A DNA stretch of 42,401 bases from Gammaproteobacteria bacterium RIFOXYD12_FULL_61_37 (GTDB lineage: Bacteria > Pseudomonadota > Gammaproteobacteria > Chromatiales > Chromatiaceae), in contig MGZB01000038.1 of NCBI GenBank assembly GCA_001801995.1, forward strand, positions 1 through 42,401, written 5' to 3'. Position numbers and translations under genes: made by a program. Shown piece after piece: positions 34,489 through 42,401 of this stretch (position 1 is the stretch's first letter; every line of letters begins with the position of its first letter). Under the pieces are notes generated by a model. The model was not told the origin of the DNA. It did not search any database and worked only from the letters and a program-made list of their open reading frames with translations.

Positions 34489-35283
34489 ATGAAAAACATC
34501 AATATTTCTACCCTGGCGCGGATGAAGCGGGATGGCGAGAAGATCGCCATGCTGACCTGTTACGACGCCGGCTTCGTCCCCGCCCTGGAACAGGCGGGCG
34601 TGGATGTGCTGCTGGTGGGGGACTCCCTGGGAATGGTGGTGCAGGGGCATTCCAGCACATTGCCGGTCACCCTGGATCAGATGGTCTATCACACCGCCTG
34701 CGTGGCCCGCGCCCGCACCTGTGCCTTCCTCATCGCCGACATGCCCTTCATGAGCTATGCCGAACCCCGGCAGGCCCTGGATACGGCGGCCCGGCTGATG
34801 AAGGAGGGTGGCGCCCACATGGTCAAGCTGGAGGGGGGCGAGAGCCAGCTTCCCACGGTCAAGTCCCTCTCCGGCCAGGGCGTGCCGGTCTGCGCCCACT
34901 TGGGCCTGCAACCCCAGTCGGTGCATAAGCTGGGCGGCTACAGGGTGCAGGGGACCGATTCCGGTTCCGCCGGGGCCATGCGCCGGGATGCCCTGGCGCT
35001 GCAAGCGGCGGGGGCGCAGATGCTGGTACTGGAGTGCGTGCCAGCGGAACTGGCCCAGGAGATCAGCGGCCTGCTGGAGATCCCGGTGATCGGCATCGGT
35101 GCGGGCAGGGACTGCGACGGCCAGGTACTGGTGCTCTATGACGTGCTCGGCCTGACGCCGAGGATGCCCCGTTTCGCCAAGGACTTTCTCCAGGGACAGG
35201 GCTCCATCGCCGGGGCGGCGGCGGCCTTCGTGGAGGCCGTCCGCACCGGGACCTTTCCTGAGCCGGGGCAGGTGTTGCGATGA
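34489..35283 (+). CDS. panB: 3-methyl-2-oxobutanoate hydroxymethyltransferase
   Basis: A 264-residue enzyme that adds a hydroxymethyl group from methylene-tetrahydrofolate to 2-oxoisovalerate to form ketopantoate, first step of pantothenate synthesis. Motifs: KIAMLTCYDAGFVPALEQAG (~18-37), LVGDSLGMVVQGHSSTLPVT (~42), ADMPFMSY (~84), AHMVKLEGG (~109), CAHLGLQPQSVHKLGGY (~133, metal ligands) and IPVIGIGAGRDCDGQVLV (~196). It overlaps panC by four bases. An upstream 43-base gap after the acetyltransferase gene has no clear promoter. Confidence 0.96.
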   Translation: MKNINISTLARMKRDGEKIAMLTCYDAGFVPALEQAGVDVLLVGDSLGMVVQGHSSTLPVTLDQMVYHTACVARARTCAFLIADMPFMSYAEPRQALDTAARLMKEGGAHMVKLEGGESQLPTVKSLSGQGVPVCAHLGLQPQSVHKLGGYRVQGTDSGSAGAMRRDALALQAAGAQMLVLECVPAELAQEISGLLEIPVIGIGAGRDCDGQVLVLYDVLGLTPRMPRFAKDFLQGQGSIAGAAAAFVEAVRTGTFPEPGQVLR

Positions 35284-36128
35284 TCTGCGTCGATACCATC
35301 GAATCCCTGCGCGCCCAGTTGGCCCAGTGGCGCCGGGCGGGGGATCGCATCCTCCTCGTGCCCACCATGGGGAATCTCCATCAGGGCCATCTCAAGCTGG
35401 CGCACGAGGCCAAGCGGCGGGGCGGTCGCCTAGTGGTCAGCATCTTCGTGAACCCCATGCAGTTTGGCGCGGGCGAGGACTTCGCCAGCTATCCCCGCAC
35501 CCTGGAGCGGGACAGGGCGTTGCTGGAAACGGCCGGGGCCGATCTGCTCTTCACCCCCGATGAAAAAACCGTCTACCCGAGGGGACGGGCAGGGCATGTG
35601 GAGGTCAGCGTGCCCGGCCTCTCCGGTGAGTTGTGCGGCGCTTCCCGGCCCGGCCATTTCACCGGTGTCGCCACGGTGGTCTGCAAGCTCTTCCATATGG
35701 TGCAGCCGGACCTGGCCCTCTTCGGCGAAAAGGACTTCCAGCAATTATTGGTCATCCGCCGCATGGCCGCCGACCTGGACATACCGGTGGAGATCATCGG
35801 TGTGGCGACCGAGCGCGAGCCCTCCGGCCTGGCGATGAGTTCCCGTAACCAGTATCTCAGTGAGGATGAGCGGCAGCGGGCGGCCCTGTTGTACCGCGTG
35901 CTTCAAGGACTGGCCGAGGACTTGAAGCTTGGCGAGGCCGATTATCCCGCCCTGGAGCGCGAGGCGGCCCGGCGGTTGAGCGAAGGGGGATTCGCCCCGG
36001 ATTATGTCAGCGTCCGCCGCGCGGCGGATCTGTCGGTGCCGGGACCGGAAGAGCCGGACCTCGTCGTGCTGGCGGCGGCTCGCCTGGGCAAGGCACGGCT
36101 GATCGACAATCTGCGGGTCGAGAGATGA
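35280..36128 (+). CDS. panC: Pantothenate synthetase
   Basis: A 282-residue ligase that joins pantoate and beta-alanine using ATP. Motifs: LVPTMGNLHQGHLKL (HxGH, ~26-40), VVSIFVNPMQFGAGEDFASY (~50), FGEKDFQQL (~146), and EPSGLAMSSRNQYLSEDER (KMSKS-equivalent, ~179). Its ATG overlaps the panB stop (ATGA). Both products feed coenzyme A synthesis; the beta-alanine comes from panD downstream. Confidence 0.96.
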   Translation: MICVDTIESLRAQLAQWRRAGDRILLVPTMGNLHQGHLKLAHEAKRRGGRLVVSIFVNPMQFGAGEDFASYPRTLERDRALLETAGADLLFTPDEKTVYPRGRAGHVEVSVPGLSGELCGASRPGHFTGVATVVCKLFHMVQPDLALFGEKDFQQLLVIRRMAADLDIPVEIIGVATEREPSGLAMSSRNQYLSEDERQRAALLYRVLQGLAEDLKLGEADYPALEREAARRLSEGGFAPDYVSVRRAADLSVPGPEEPDLVVLAAARLGKARLIDNLRVER

Positions 36129-36199
36129 GCCGCTTGAGCACCAAGTTTCTGGTAGCATAGCCCCATCCTTGCAGTGACGGATTGGGACCGAAGAGGATT

Positions 36200-37231
36200 A
36201 TGAACATGCGGAGAAACCAGATGTTGCGATACGCCCTTTCATTGATCGTCTTGACCCTCAGCCTCTGGCCGCTGGCCCAGGCGGAGGGAGAAGGGGCTGC
36301 GGACGCGGACGCCAAGACCATGCAGGCGGGGCACGAAGCCTTTACCTCCGGCGATTTCAAAAAGGCTCTGGAAGTGTGGAAGCCCCTAGCCGAGAAAGGC
36401 AACTCCCAGGCCCAGTTCTACCTCAGTACCCTCTACTCCAACGGCGAGGGCATCGAACAGGATGTCTTTTCCGCCCTTTCCTGGCTGACCAGTTCGGCCC
36501 AGGCCGGTTATTCCGCTGCTCAGTTTAACCTGGGCAACCGCTACTACCATGGCCGCTGGGTGGAACAGGACCACCTCCGCGCCGCCCAGTGGTGGCGCAA
36601 GGCCGCCGAGCAGGGCGTACCCCAGGCCGCCTACAACCTCGGCAGCCTCTATTACCACGGCCAGGGTCTGAAGAAGAACAAGGACGAGGCCATGCGCTGG
36701 TATCGCAAGGCCGCCGAGCTGGGTTCCGATGAGGCGAAAAAGGTCCTTGCCAAGCTGGAACCGGGCCAGGCCGAACAGCCCCTGGCTGCGGATGCCGGCA
36801 GCAAGCCCAAATCCGAGGCCAAGGCAAAGGATAAGCCCAAAGCCAAGCCCAAGACCGAGACGGCCGCCAGCGCAAAGGCCGCCCCCGTCGATGTCCCCAA
36901 ACCCAGCGAAACCCCTGCCGAGTCTGCCGTCGTCAAGGTCTCGACCCCGGCCGAGAGCAGCGAGTGGATCAAAGCGCAGCCGGCCAAGAACCTGGCCATC
37001 CAGGTCTACGCCGCCACCCAGCTCTCGGCGGTGGAGAGTTACATCAAGAAATTCAACGCCACCGACAAGATCGCCGTATTCGGTTTCGTGCGCGATGAGA
37101 AGCCCATGTATGCCGTGATCCAGGGCAGCTATGCGAGCAAGGCCGATGCCGACGCCGCCATGGCGAAGCTGACCGGCGTGTCCGCCTGGTTGCGGAGCTA
37201 CGGCAGCATCCAGAAGCTCATGGTCGAATGA
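36200..37231 (+). CDS. Exported Sel1-repeat protein with C-terminal SPOR domain
   Basis: A 343-residue protein. Signal peptide (LRYALSLIVLTLSLWPLAQA, residues ~9-28), then three Sel1/TPR-like repeats (AQFYLSTLYSNGEGIEQD, AQFNLGNRYYHGRWVEQD, AAYNLGSLYYHGQGLKKN; ~70-180). A Lys/Ala/Pro-rich linker (~190-250) and a C-terminal SPOR-like domain (LAIQVYAATQLSAVESYIKK, VIQGSYASKADADAAMAKL) follow. SPOR domains bind denuded peptidoglycan at division septa, so a periplasmic role at the cell wall is inferred. The ATG at 36200 has AGAGGA just upstream. It interrupts the panBC-panD order. Confidence 0.85.
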   Translation: MNMRRNQMLRYALSLIVLTLSLWPLAQAEGEGAADADAKTMQAGHEAFTSGDFKKALEVWKPLAEKGNSQAQFYLSTLYSNGEGIEQDVFSALSWLTSSAQAGYSAAQFNLGNRYYHGRWVEQDHLRAAQWWRKAAEQGVPQAAYNLGSLYYHGQGLKKNKDEAMRWYRKAAELGSDEAKKVLAKLEPGQAEQPLAADAGSKPKSEAKAKDKPKAKPKTETAASAKAAPVDVPKPSETPAESAVVKVSTPAESSEWIKAQPAKNLAIQVYAATQLSAVESYIKKFNATDKIAVFGFVRDEKPMYAVIQGSYASKADADAAMAKLTGVSAWLRSYGSIQKLMVE

Positions 37232-37298
37232 GAGGGGTTGAATTCGTTGATATTAAGGTCATAATTGCCGATCCTGTTTTTTGTTGTCGGATAGTCGG

Positions 37299-37679
37299 AT
37301 GCAACTGACCCTTCTCAAGTGCAAGATTCACCGCGCCTGCGTTACCCACTCCGAGCTGGAGTATGAGGGTTCCTGCGCCATAGACCGCGATTTGCTGGAA
37401 ATGGCCGGTATCCTGCCTTACGAGCAGATTCAGATCTATAACGTGGCCAATGGCGAGCGCTTCACCACCTACGCCATCGAGGCGGAGGCCGGTTCCCGCG
37501 TCATTTCCGTCAACGGCGCCGCCGCCCACAAGGCATCCCCCGGCGACCGCGTCATCATCTGCGCCTACGCCGTGCTGGACGAGGCCGAACTGGCCGGATT
37601 CAAGCCGATTCTGGTCTACACCAACGAGCGCAATCAGGTCATCCGTACCGGCGACCAGATCCCCGTTCAGGCTGCCTGA
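37299..37679 (+). CDS. panD: Aspartate 1-decarboxylase proenzyme
   Basis: A 126-residue pyruvoyl enzyme that makes beta-alanine from aspartate for pantothenate. The self-cleavage site Gly24-Ser25 is visible in [13 protein letters not shown]; Lys9 (LLKCKIHRA), Tyr58-region ([20 protein letters not shown]), [12 protein letters not shown] and [10 protein letters not shown] are typical. ATG at 37299 gives the usual [13 protein letters not shown] start. It has its own short upstream region after the Sel1/SPOR gene, with AT-rich bases at 37242-37290 that may hold a promoter. Confidence 0.96.
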   Translation: MQLTLLKCKIHRACVTHSELEYEGSCAIDRDLLEMAGILPYEQIQIYNVANGERFTTYAIEAEAGSRVISVNGAAAHKASPGDRVIICAYAVLDEAELAGFKPILVYTNERNQVIRTGDQIPVQAA

Positions 37680-37688
37680 TCCCCTTTC

Positions 37689-38165
37689 TCAATCGTCGTT
37701 CGACGGCTCTCTTCTGGGGCGGGATCTTTTCTTGTCCTGAAAGGCCGCGATCTGTTTGATGACTTCCTGATAGGGAATCGCTTCGAGGCTTCCGAAGTGA
37801 TCGCGGCAGGCGCTGAGGGTGGTGTGAACGTCCCGGATCAGGATGGGGATGGGTTTTTCCGGGCGGAGCAGGGCATGGAGGCCGCGCAGTCCGCCCACTT
37901 GCAGCCGTAGGGTCTTGCCGTGGGCCAGAGGGGCTGTCTCCTGGTGCGTCTTCAGCACGAAGCGGGCCTTCTCCCGCAATATTTCCAGAAAATCGAAACA
38001 GAGCTGCTGGGCCTGGTCCGAGCGGCATTCGATTCCCTCGCGCTCGGCGATGCAGAAGCGGTCGGCCAGGCTGCAAGCACAGCGGCTGGTGAGGATGCTC
38101 GTCTCGAAGGCGCAGAAACACGCGCTGGTGTCGCGATAGGTCTGACGGAAGGCGTCCTGGTCCAA
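37689..38165 (-). CDS. Conserved-looking cysteine-rich hypothetical protein
   Basis: A 158-residue protein of unknown family. Seven cysteines fall in the first ~56 residues in the order CFC, CAC, C, C, C (ACFCAFETSILTSRCACSLA is the core), which suggests a metal or Fe-S site. The middle (LVGGLRGLHALLRPEKPIPI-like helices) and the basic tail (FQDKKRSRPRREPSNDD) show no known domain. It is last in a probable grxC-hslR-this-gene transcript, four bases after hslR. A redox or metal link is suggested by grxC but not shown. Confidence 0.65.
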   Translation of the reverse strand: MDQDAFRQTYRDTSACFCAFETSILTSRCACSLADRFCIAEREGIECRSDQAQQLCFDFLEILREKARFVLKTHQETAPLAHGKTLRLQVGGLRGLHALLRPEKPIPILIRDVHTTLSACRDHFGSLEAIPYQEVIKQIAAFQDKKRSRPRREPSNDD

Positions 38166-38169
38166 GGAA

Positions 38170-38565
38170 TTACTCCCCCTGTTTGAAGCGGTGGATCAGC
38201 CGCCGGTCGCGCTTGCTGGGGCGGCCCTCGGTGTGCAGGGGCTGGGCATCTCGCAAAAGACGCTGTTCGGCGACAAGTGCCTTGCGCCTTTCCTGGTTCT
38301 CCTCGTCCTCCTCATAGAAGTGGATGGCCTCGGACGCTGGCCGCCGCTGGGACGGGAGCTGGGCGACCCGTATGTCCCACTCCAGGGAACCGATGCTGAT
38401 CTGGAGGGACGTGCCGATGTGGACCTCCTTGCCCGGCTTGGCCCTTTGTCCGTTGACATGGACCTTGCCGCCATTGACCGCCTCCACCGCCAGTTTGCGG
38501 GTCTTGAAGAAACGGGCCGCCCAGAGCCACTTGTCGAGGCGCATGGCGGCGGGGGCGCCGTTCAC
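38170..38565 (-). CDS. hslR: Heat-shock protein 15 (S4-domain RNA-binding protein)
   Basis: A 131-residue protein with an N-terminal S4 domain, MRLDKWLWAARFFKTRKLA, then VNGGKVHVNGQRAKPGKEVH, and a basic C-terminal tail (RPSKRDRRLIHRFKQGE). Hsp15 binds 50S subunits carrying a stalled peptidyl-tRNA and recycles them. The start may be at 38565 or seven residues later at MRLDKW. It overlaps the 3' end of grxC by four bases, so the two are translated together. Confidence 0.9.
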   Translation of the reverse strand: MNGAPAAMRLDKWLWAARFFKTRKLAVEAVNGGKVHVNGQRAKPGKEVHIGTSLQISIGSLEWDIRVAQLPSQRRPASEAIHFYEEDEENQERRKALVAEQRLLRDAQPLHTEGRPSKRDRRLIHRFKQGE

Positions 38566-38843
38566 GTCGGTTCTTCCTCGTCCTCGCCGTTGATTCCCAG
38601 GAGCGGGTCCAGCTCGCCCAGGGAGTCCAGTTCCGCCATGTCGTCGTAGCCGCCCACATGGTGGTCGCCGATGAAGATCTGCGGGACCGTCCTCCTCTGG
38701 CTGCGCTCCATCATTTCGCGCATCAGGGCACGATCGTTGTCGATCATGATCTCCTGGAAGGCCACGCCCTTGCGCTTCAGCAGGGCCTTGGCGCGGACGC
38801 AGTAGGGGCAGACAGTGGTGCTGTAGACGACGACATTAGGCAT
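38562..38843 (-). CDS. grxC: Glutaredoxin 3
   Basis: A 93-residue thiol-disulfide oxidoreductase reduced by glutathione. Active site VCPYC (residues ~11-15) in VVVYSTTVCPYCVRAKALL, the cis-proline in RRTVPQIFIGDHHVGGYDDM (~50-69) and glutathione-binding GG-x-DD. An acidic C-terminal extension (GEDEEEPT) follows. First gene of the minus-strand set with hslR. Divergent from pepN with ~94 bases between the starts. Confidence 0.93.
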   Translation of the reverse strand: MPNVVVYSTTVCPYCVRAKALLKRKGVAFQEIMIDNDRALMREMMERSQRRTVPQIFIGDHHVGGYDDMAELDSLGELDPLLGINGEDEEEPT

Positions 38844-38937
38844 TATTTGTTACTCCTCCGTTTAAACTCCCCCATCCTAGGGCTAGACTAGGAACTATTC
38901 AATGATCGGCATGGGCTTGAACCGGGAGGCGGAAATC

Positions 38938-41559
38938 ATGAGCCGAGATGCATCGCCCAGGACAATCTATCTCAAGGATTACAGGCCACCTTCCTATCTG
39001 ATCGATCAGGTCGATTTGCTCTTTACGCTGCGAGAGCGGGAGACGCGGGTCCATTCGCGCTTCCGGGTCCGGCTCAATCCGGCGGGGGAGGGCGGTCCCC
39101 TGGTGCTGGACGGGGAGGGCCTGAGGACCTTCGGCGTCTGGGTGGACGGCAAGGAGCTGGCGCCCGATGCCTATCAGTTGACCGATACCAGCCTGACCCT
39201 CCCCAATCCGGACAACAGGTTCATCCTGGAGACCGAGGTAGAACTCGCGCCCGAGACCAACACGGCCCTGGAGGGGCTGTATCGTTCAAACGGCATGTTC
39301 TGCACCCAGTGCGAGGCGGAGGGCTTCCGCAAGATCACCTGGTTCATTGACCGCCCGGACGTGATGGCGGCCTTTACCGTCCGCATTGAGGCCGACAAGA
39401 CCCAGTACCCGGTACTGCTTTCCAACGGCAACCCCATGGACGCGGGCGATCTTCCCGATGGCCGCCATTTCGCCGTCTGGGACGACCCCTTTCCCAAGCC
39501 CTGTTACCTCTTCGCCCTGGTGGCGGGCGATCTGGATCATGTGGAGGGCTATCACACCACGCCCAGCGGACGCAGTGTCCGCCTGCGCATCTATACCGAG
39601 GCGGAGAACATCGACCGCTGCGACCACGCCTTGCGCTCCCTGCAAAAGGCCATGACCTGGGACGAGGAGCATTACGGCCGGGAGTGCGACCTGGACGTGT
39701 ACAACATCGTCGCCGTCAATGATTTCAACATGGGGGCCATGGAGAACAAGGGCCTCAACATCTTCAACGCCAAATTTGTGCTGGCAAACCCCGAATCGGC
39801 CACCGATGCCGATTATCTCGCCGTCGAGGCTGTCATTGCCCACGAGTATTTCCACAACTGGACCGGCAACCGCATCACCTGCCGCGACTGGTTTCAGTTG
39901 TCCCTGAAGGAGGGTTTCACCGTCTTCCGCGACCAGGCCTTTTCCGCCGACATGGGCGCGCGCGAGGCCAAGCGCATCGAGGACGTACGCCTGTTGCGCT
40001 CCCACCAGTTCGCCGAGGACGCAGGCCCCATGGCTCACCCGGTGCGGCCTGACTCCTACATGGAGATCAACAACTTCTACACCGTCACCGTCTACGAAAA
40101 GGGCGCGGAAGTGGTGCGCATGCAGGCCAATCTGCTGGGGCCGGAGTTATTCCGCAAGGCCACCGACCTCTACTTCGACCGCCACGACGGGCATGCCGTG
40201 ACCACCGACGATTTCGTCCAGTGCATGGCGGATGCCTCCGGCCGGGACCTGACCCAGTTCAAGCACTGGTACGATTACGCCGGCACGCCGGAACTGCGGG
40301 TGACCAGCGAGTATGACGAGACCGCCGGGCGTTACAGCCTCCGCTTCCGCCAACAGACGCCCGACAGCCCCGGCCAGACCGGCAAGCCCCCCTTCCATAT
40401 TCCCGTCGCAGTCAGTCTGCTCGGCAAGTACGGGGCCGGGCTGTTGCCCGAAGGTACAAGGATGCTGGAGCTGACCGAACGGGAGCAGGCCTTCGTCTTC
40501 GAGGGGATCGGGCAGCGGCCCGTCCCTTCCCTGTTGCGCGGCTTTTCGGCCCCGGTCAAGATCAAGTACGACTACAGCGACGAGGAGCTGATGTTCCTCA
40601 TGGCCAAGGACAGCGACGGCTTCAATCGCTGGGATGCCGCCCAGGCCCTGGCGCAGCGGCTCATCCTGCGCATGGTCGCCGACCGCCGGGAAGGCGTGGG
40701 TATGAGCGTTGATGACGGCTTCATCAAGGCCTTCCGAATCGCCCTGATCGACAGATCATCGGCCCCGTCGCTGCTGGCGGAGATCCTGACCCTGCCCTCC
40801 GAATCCTATCTGGGAGACCAGATGGCGGAAGTGGACGTGGACGGCCTTTTCCTGGCCCGCGAGACCTTGCGGGAACGCATCGGCGGGGTGTTGCGGGAAG
40901 AGCTGCTGGCGGTCCTGGACGCGAATCTGGAGGAGGAAAGTTACCAGTTCACGCCCGAGGGCGTCGGCACCCGCCGGCTCAAGAATCTGGCCCTGTCCTA
41001 TCTCATGGCGCGGGGGAGCCGTTTGGCGCTCGACCTCTGTCTGGACCAATACGGCGCCCGCAGCAACATGACCGACGTGATGGCCGCCCTTTCCCTGCTG
41101 GCCGACACCAATGTATCCGAGCGCGAAGAGGCCCTGGCTGACTTTTATGACTGGTGGCAGGACGATCCCCTGGTCCTGGACAAGTGGTTTGCGGTGCAGG
41201 CCACTTCCCGGCGCGAGGACACGCTGCAACAGGTCAAGCGGCTGACGGGGCATCGGGCCTTCAGTATCAAGAATCCCAACAAGGTGCGCGCCCTGATCGG
41301 CGCCTTCTGTTCCGGCAACCCGGTACGCTTCCACGCGGCGGACGGCTCGGGCTACCAATTCCTGGCCGACCGGGTGCTGGAATTGGACCGGCTCAATCCC
41401 CAGGTCGCCGCGCGCATGCTGAGGCTCATGTCGCGCTGGCGGCGCTACGACGAGGGTCGGCGGGGCTTGATGCAGGGCCAGTTGGAGCGGGTATTGCGGA
41501 CCGATGGCCTATCGAAGGATGTCTTCGAGATTGCCTCCAAGAGCCTGGAGGGGGCGTGA
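38938..41559 (+). CDS. pepN: Aminopeptidase N (M1 family)
   Basis: An 873-residue cytoplasmic zinc metallopeptidase that removes N-terminal residues from peptides. Motifs: GLYRSNGMFCTQCEAEGFRK (~115), exopeptidase motif GAMENKGLN (~268) and the zinc site VIAHEYFHNWTGNRITCRDW (HExxH-x18-E, ~300). The C-terminal helical region contains SDEELMFLMAKDSDGFNRWD. ATG 38938 was chosen over 38902 because GGGAGG lies eight bases upstream and the usual PepN start (ITYLKDYRPPSY-like; here IYLKDYRPPSYLID) follows. It overlaps the HIT gene by four bases. Confidence 0.95.
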   Translation: MSRDASPRTIYLKDYRPPSYLIDQVDLLFTLRERETRVHSRFRVRLNPAGEGGPLVLDGEGLRTFGVWVDGKELAPDAYQLTDTSLTLPNPDNRFILETEVELAPETNTALEGLYRSNGMFCTQCEAEGFRKITWFIDRPDVMAAFTVRIEADKTQYPVLLSNGNPMDAGDLPDGRHFAVWDDPFPKPCYLFALVAGDLDHVEGYHTTPSGRSVRLRIYTEAENIDRCDHALRSLQKAMTWDEEHYGRECDLDVYNIVAVNDFNMGAMENKGLNIFNAKFVLANPESATDADYLAVEAVIAHEYFHNWTGNRITCRDWFQLSLKEGFTVFRDQAFSADMGAREAKRIEDVRLLRSHQFAEDAGPMAHPVRPDSYMEINNFYTVTVYEKGAEVVRMQANLLGPELFRKATDLYFDRHDGHAVTTDDFVQCMADASGRDLTQFKHWYDYAGTPELRVTSEYDETAGRYSLRFRQQTPDSPGQTGKPPFHIPVAVSLLGKYGAGLLPEGTRMLELTEREQAFVFEGIGQRPVPSLLRGFSAPVKIKYDYSDEELMFLMAKDSDGFNRWDAAQALAQRLILRMVADRREGVGMSVDDGFIKAFRIALIDRSSAPSLLAEILTLPSESYLGDQMAEVDVDGLFLARETLRERIGGVLREELLAVLDANLEEESYQFTPEGVGTRRLKNLALSYLMARGSRLALDLCLDQYGARSNMTDVMAALSLLADTNVSEREEALADFYDWWQDDPLVLDKWFAVQATSRREDTLQQVKRLTGHRAFSIKNPNKVRALIGAFCSGNPVRFHAADGSGYQFLADRVLELDRLNPQVAARMLRLMSRWRRYDEGRRGLMQGQLERVLRTDGLSKDVFEIASKSLEGA

Positions 41560-41966
41560 AGGAAGGGTTCCAGCTCCATCCCCGGCTCGCGGCCGACACC
41601 TTCGCAGCCGGTGATCTGGCACTCTCCCGGTTATTGCTGATGAACGACAGCCGCTATCCCTGGCTCATCCTGGTCCCGCGCCGGGAGGGCCTGCGCGAGA
41701 TCCATCACCTCGATGCGGCGGATCGTCTGTTGTTATGGGAGGAATCCTGCCGGGTGGCGGAATGGATGGAACGGGAATTCCAGTTCGACAAGCTCAACAT
41801 CGGCGCCCTCGGCAACCTGGTCCCCCAGCTCCATCTGCACCATGTCGCCCGCTTTCAAACAGATCCCGCCTGGCCAGGCCCCGTATGGGGCCACTCGGCA
41901 ACAGTTCCCTACCGGCCGGAAGAGGCCGATAGGCTGCTGGACCTGCTTCGCGGCCAGTTCGGTTGA
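41556..41966 (+). CDS. HIT-domain protein
   Basis: A 136-residue histidine-triad family protein. NIGALGNLVPQLHLHHVARF holds the H-x-H-x-H-like triad (HLHH), and WLILVPRREGLREIHHLDAA is the conserved N-terminal core. The family hydrolyses nucleotide phosphoramidates or dinucleotides; this subgroup is uncharacterised. It starts with GTG inside the pepN stop (GTGA), implying coupling. Confidence 0.85.
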   Translation: MKEGFQLHPRLAADTFAAGDLALSRLLLMNDSRYPWLILVPRREGLREIHHLDAADRLLLWEESCRVAEWMEREFQFDKLNIGALGNLVPQLHLHHVARFQTDPAWPGPVWGHSATVPYRPEEADRLLDLLRGQFG

Positions 41967-41999
41967 AGGAAGCACACCAAGGAATCGAAAGTTGGAATC

Positions 42000-42322
42000 C
42001 TATCCTTCCGCCCAACACGCCGACAGCAGCTCGGCCTGCGCGAGCACGGTCTTCACCGCTTCATCCTGCAAATCCGGCGGATAGCCGTACTTGTTCAGGA
42101 TGCGTTTCACCATCACGCGAATCTTTGCCCGCGCGCCTTCGCGCAACGTCCAGTCAATCGTCACGCTCTTGCGCACCTGGGTGATGAGTTCGGCGGCGAT
42201 GACCCTGAGCTTGTCGTCGCCCATGGCGATGACGGCGGATTCATTGGCGGCGAGCGCGTCGTAGAAAGCGACTTCATCGTCGCTCAAGCCGAGGACGTCG
42301 CCGCGCTTGGTAGTGATCTGGC
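42000..42322 (-). pseudogene. hsdR: Type I restriction enzyme HsdR, C-terminal fragment
   Basis: The minus-strand frame encodes the end of a type I restriction subunit (DUF3387-type C-terminus): [40 protein letters not shown] and [20 protein letters not shown]. Homology can be followed upstream as [11 protein letters not shown] to about 42322, where the frame meets unrelated sequence. The helicase and nuclease parts are missing, so it is a truncated remnant. It lies ~37 kb from the hsdM copies; whether they once formed one system is unknown. The final bases (42323-42401) may be the end of an insertion sequence: ATGAGTAACGAGATG at the edge looks like a gene start. Confidence 0.8.
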
Positions 42323-42401
42323 TAGACTATCCCGGACACATGATCTCAAATAATCATGAGAGTAAAGAAAGAGGGAATGTGATCCGATGAGTAACGAGAT
42401 G

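Noticed and set aside
31713-34550. 945-residue minus-strand frame opposite the acetyltransferase gene
   Set aside because: Antisense shadow of a gene with full CoA-ligase, ATP-grasp and GNAT motifs on the plus strand.

Overview
The window is GC-rich bacterial DNA, most probably from a gammaproteobacterium. The evidence is the block uvrY (with insertions) - uvrC - pgsA - tRNA-Gly(GCC) - tRNA-Cys(GCA) - tRNA-Leu(TAA), the same order as E. coli uvrY-uvrC-pgsA-glyW-cysT-leuZ, together with cmoA-cmoB, pepN, hslR and panBCD. I cannot name a genus from sequence alone.

Layout. (1) 1-5.45 kb is a damaged defence island: two diverged AbiE-like toxin/antitoxin modules, each followed by a nearly identical type I methylase (hsdM) 5' end. 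The first hsdM is cut off exactly at a 42-bp perfect palindrome and the second is frameshifted. A 169-bp hairpin mobile element and an IS701-type transposase remnant follow. (2) 5.77-14.03 kb is the uvrY-uvrC-pgsA-tRNA block, interrupted by a family 5 uracil-DNA glycosylase and a reversed hybrid sensor kinase (periplasmic binding domain-PAS-HisKA-REC-HPt) that is frameshifted. (3) 14.1-23.95 kb is the most interesting part. Three Pho-box-like arrays (7-bp repeats at 11-bp spacing) precede a GT4 glycosyltransferase, a PlcP-like phosphoesterase/second GT4 divergent pair, and btaA-btaB for betaine lipid synthesis. PAP2, GT2, GtrA and a GT-C-like membrane protein are in the same run, and a ParE-type TA pair separates it from bta. 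I read this as a phosphate-starvation membrane-lipid remodelling locus: phospholipid to diacylglycerol, then to glycolipids and betaine lipid.

(4) 24.0-26.3 kb is a scrap-yard: a deleted second copy of cmoA-cmoB, a DUF4160/DUF2442 pair, an attC-like hairpin, an unrecognised AT-rich gene and several small repeats. (5) 26.3-41.97 kb is mostly housekeeping: cmoA-cmoB-pabB, a thioredoxin-like protein, a divergent deacetylase/protein acetyltransferase pair, panB-panC-(Sel1/SPOR protein)-panD, grxC-hslR, pepN and a HIT protein. (6) The right edge holds a truncated C-terminus of type I restriction subunit HsdR on the minus strand, so restriction-modification remnants lie at both ends of the window.

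All calls come from reading the sequence. No database search was run, and family names rest on recognised motifs and gene order.
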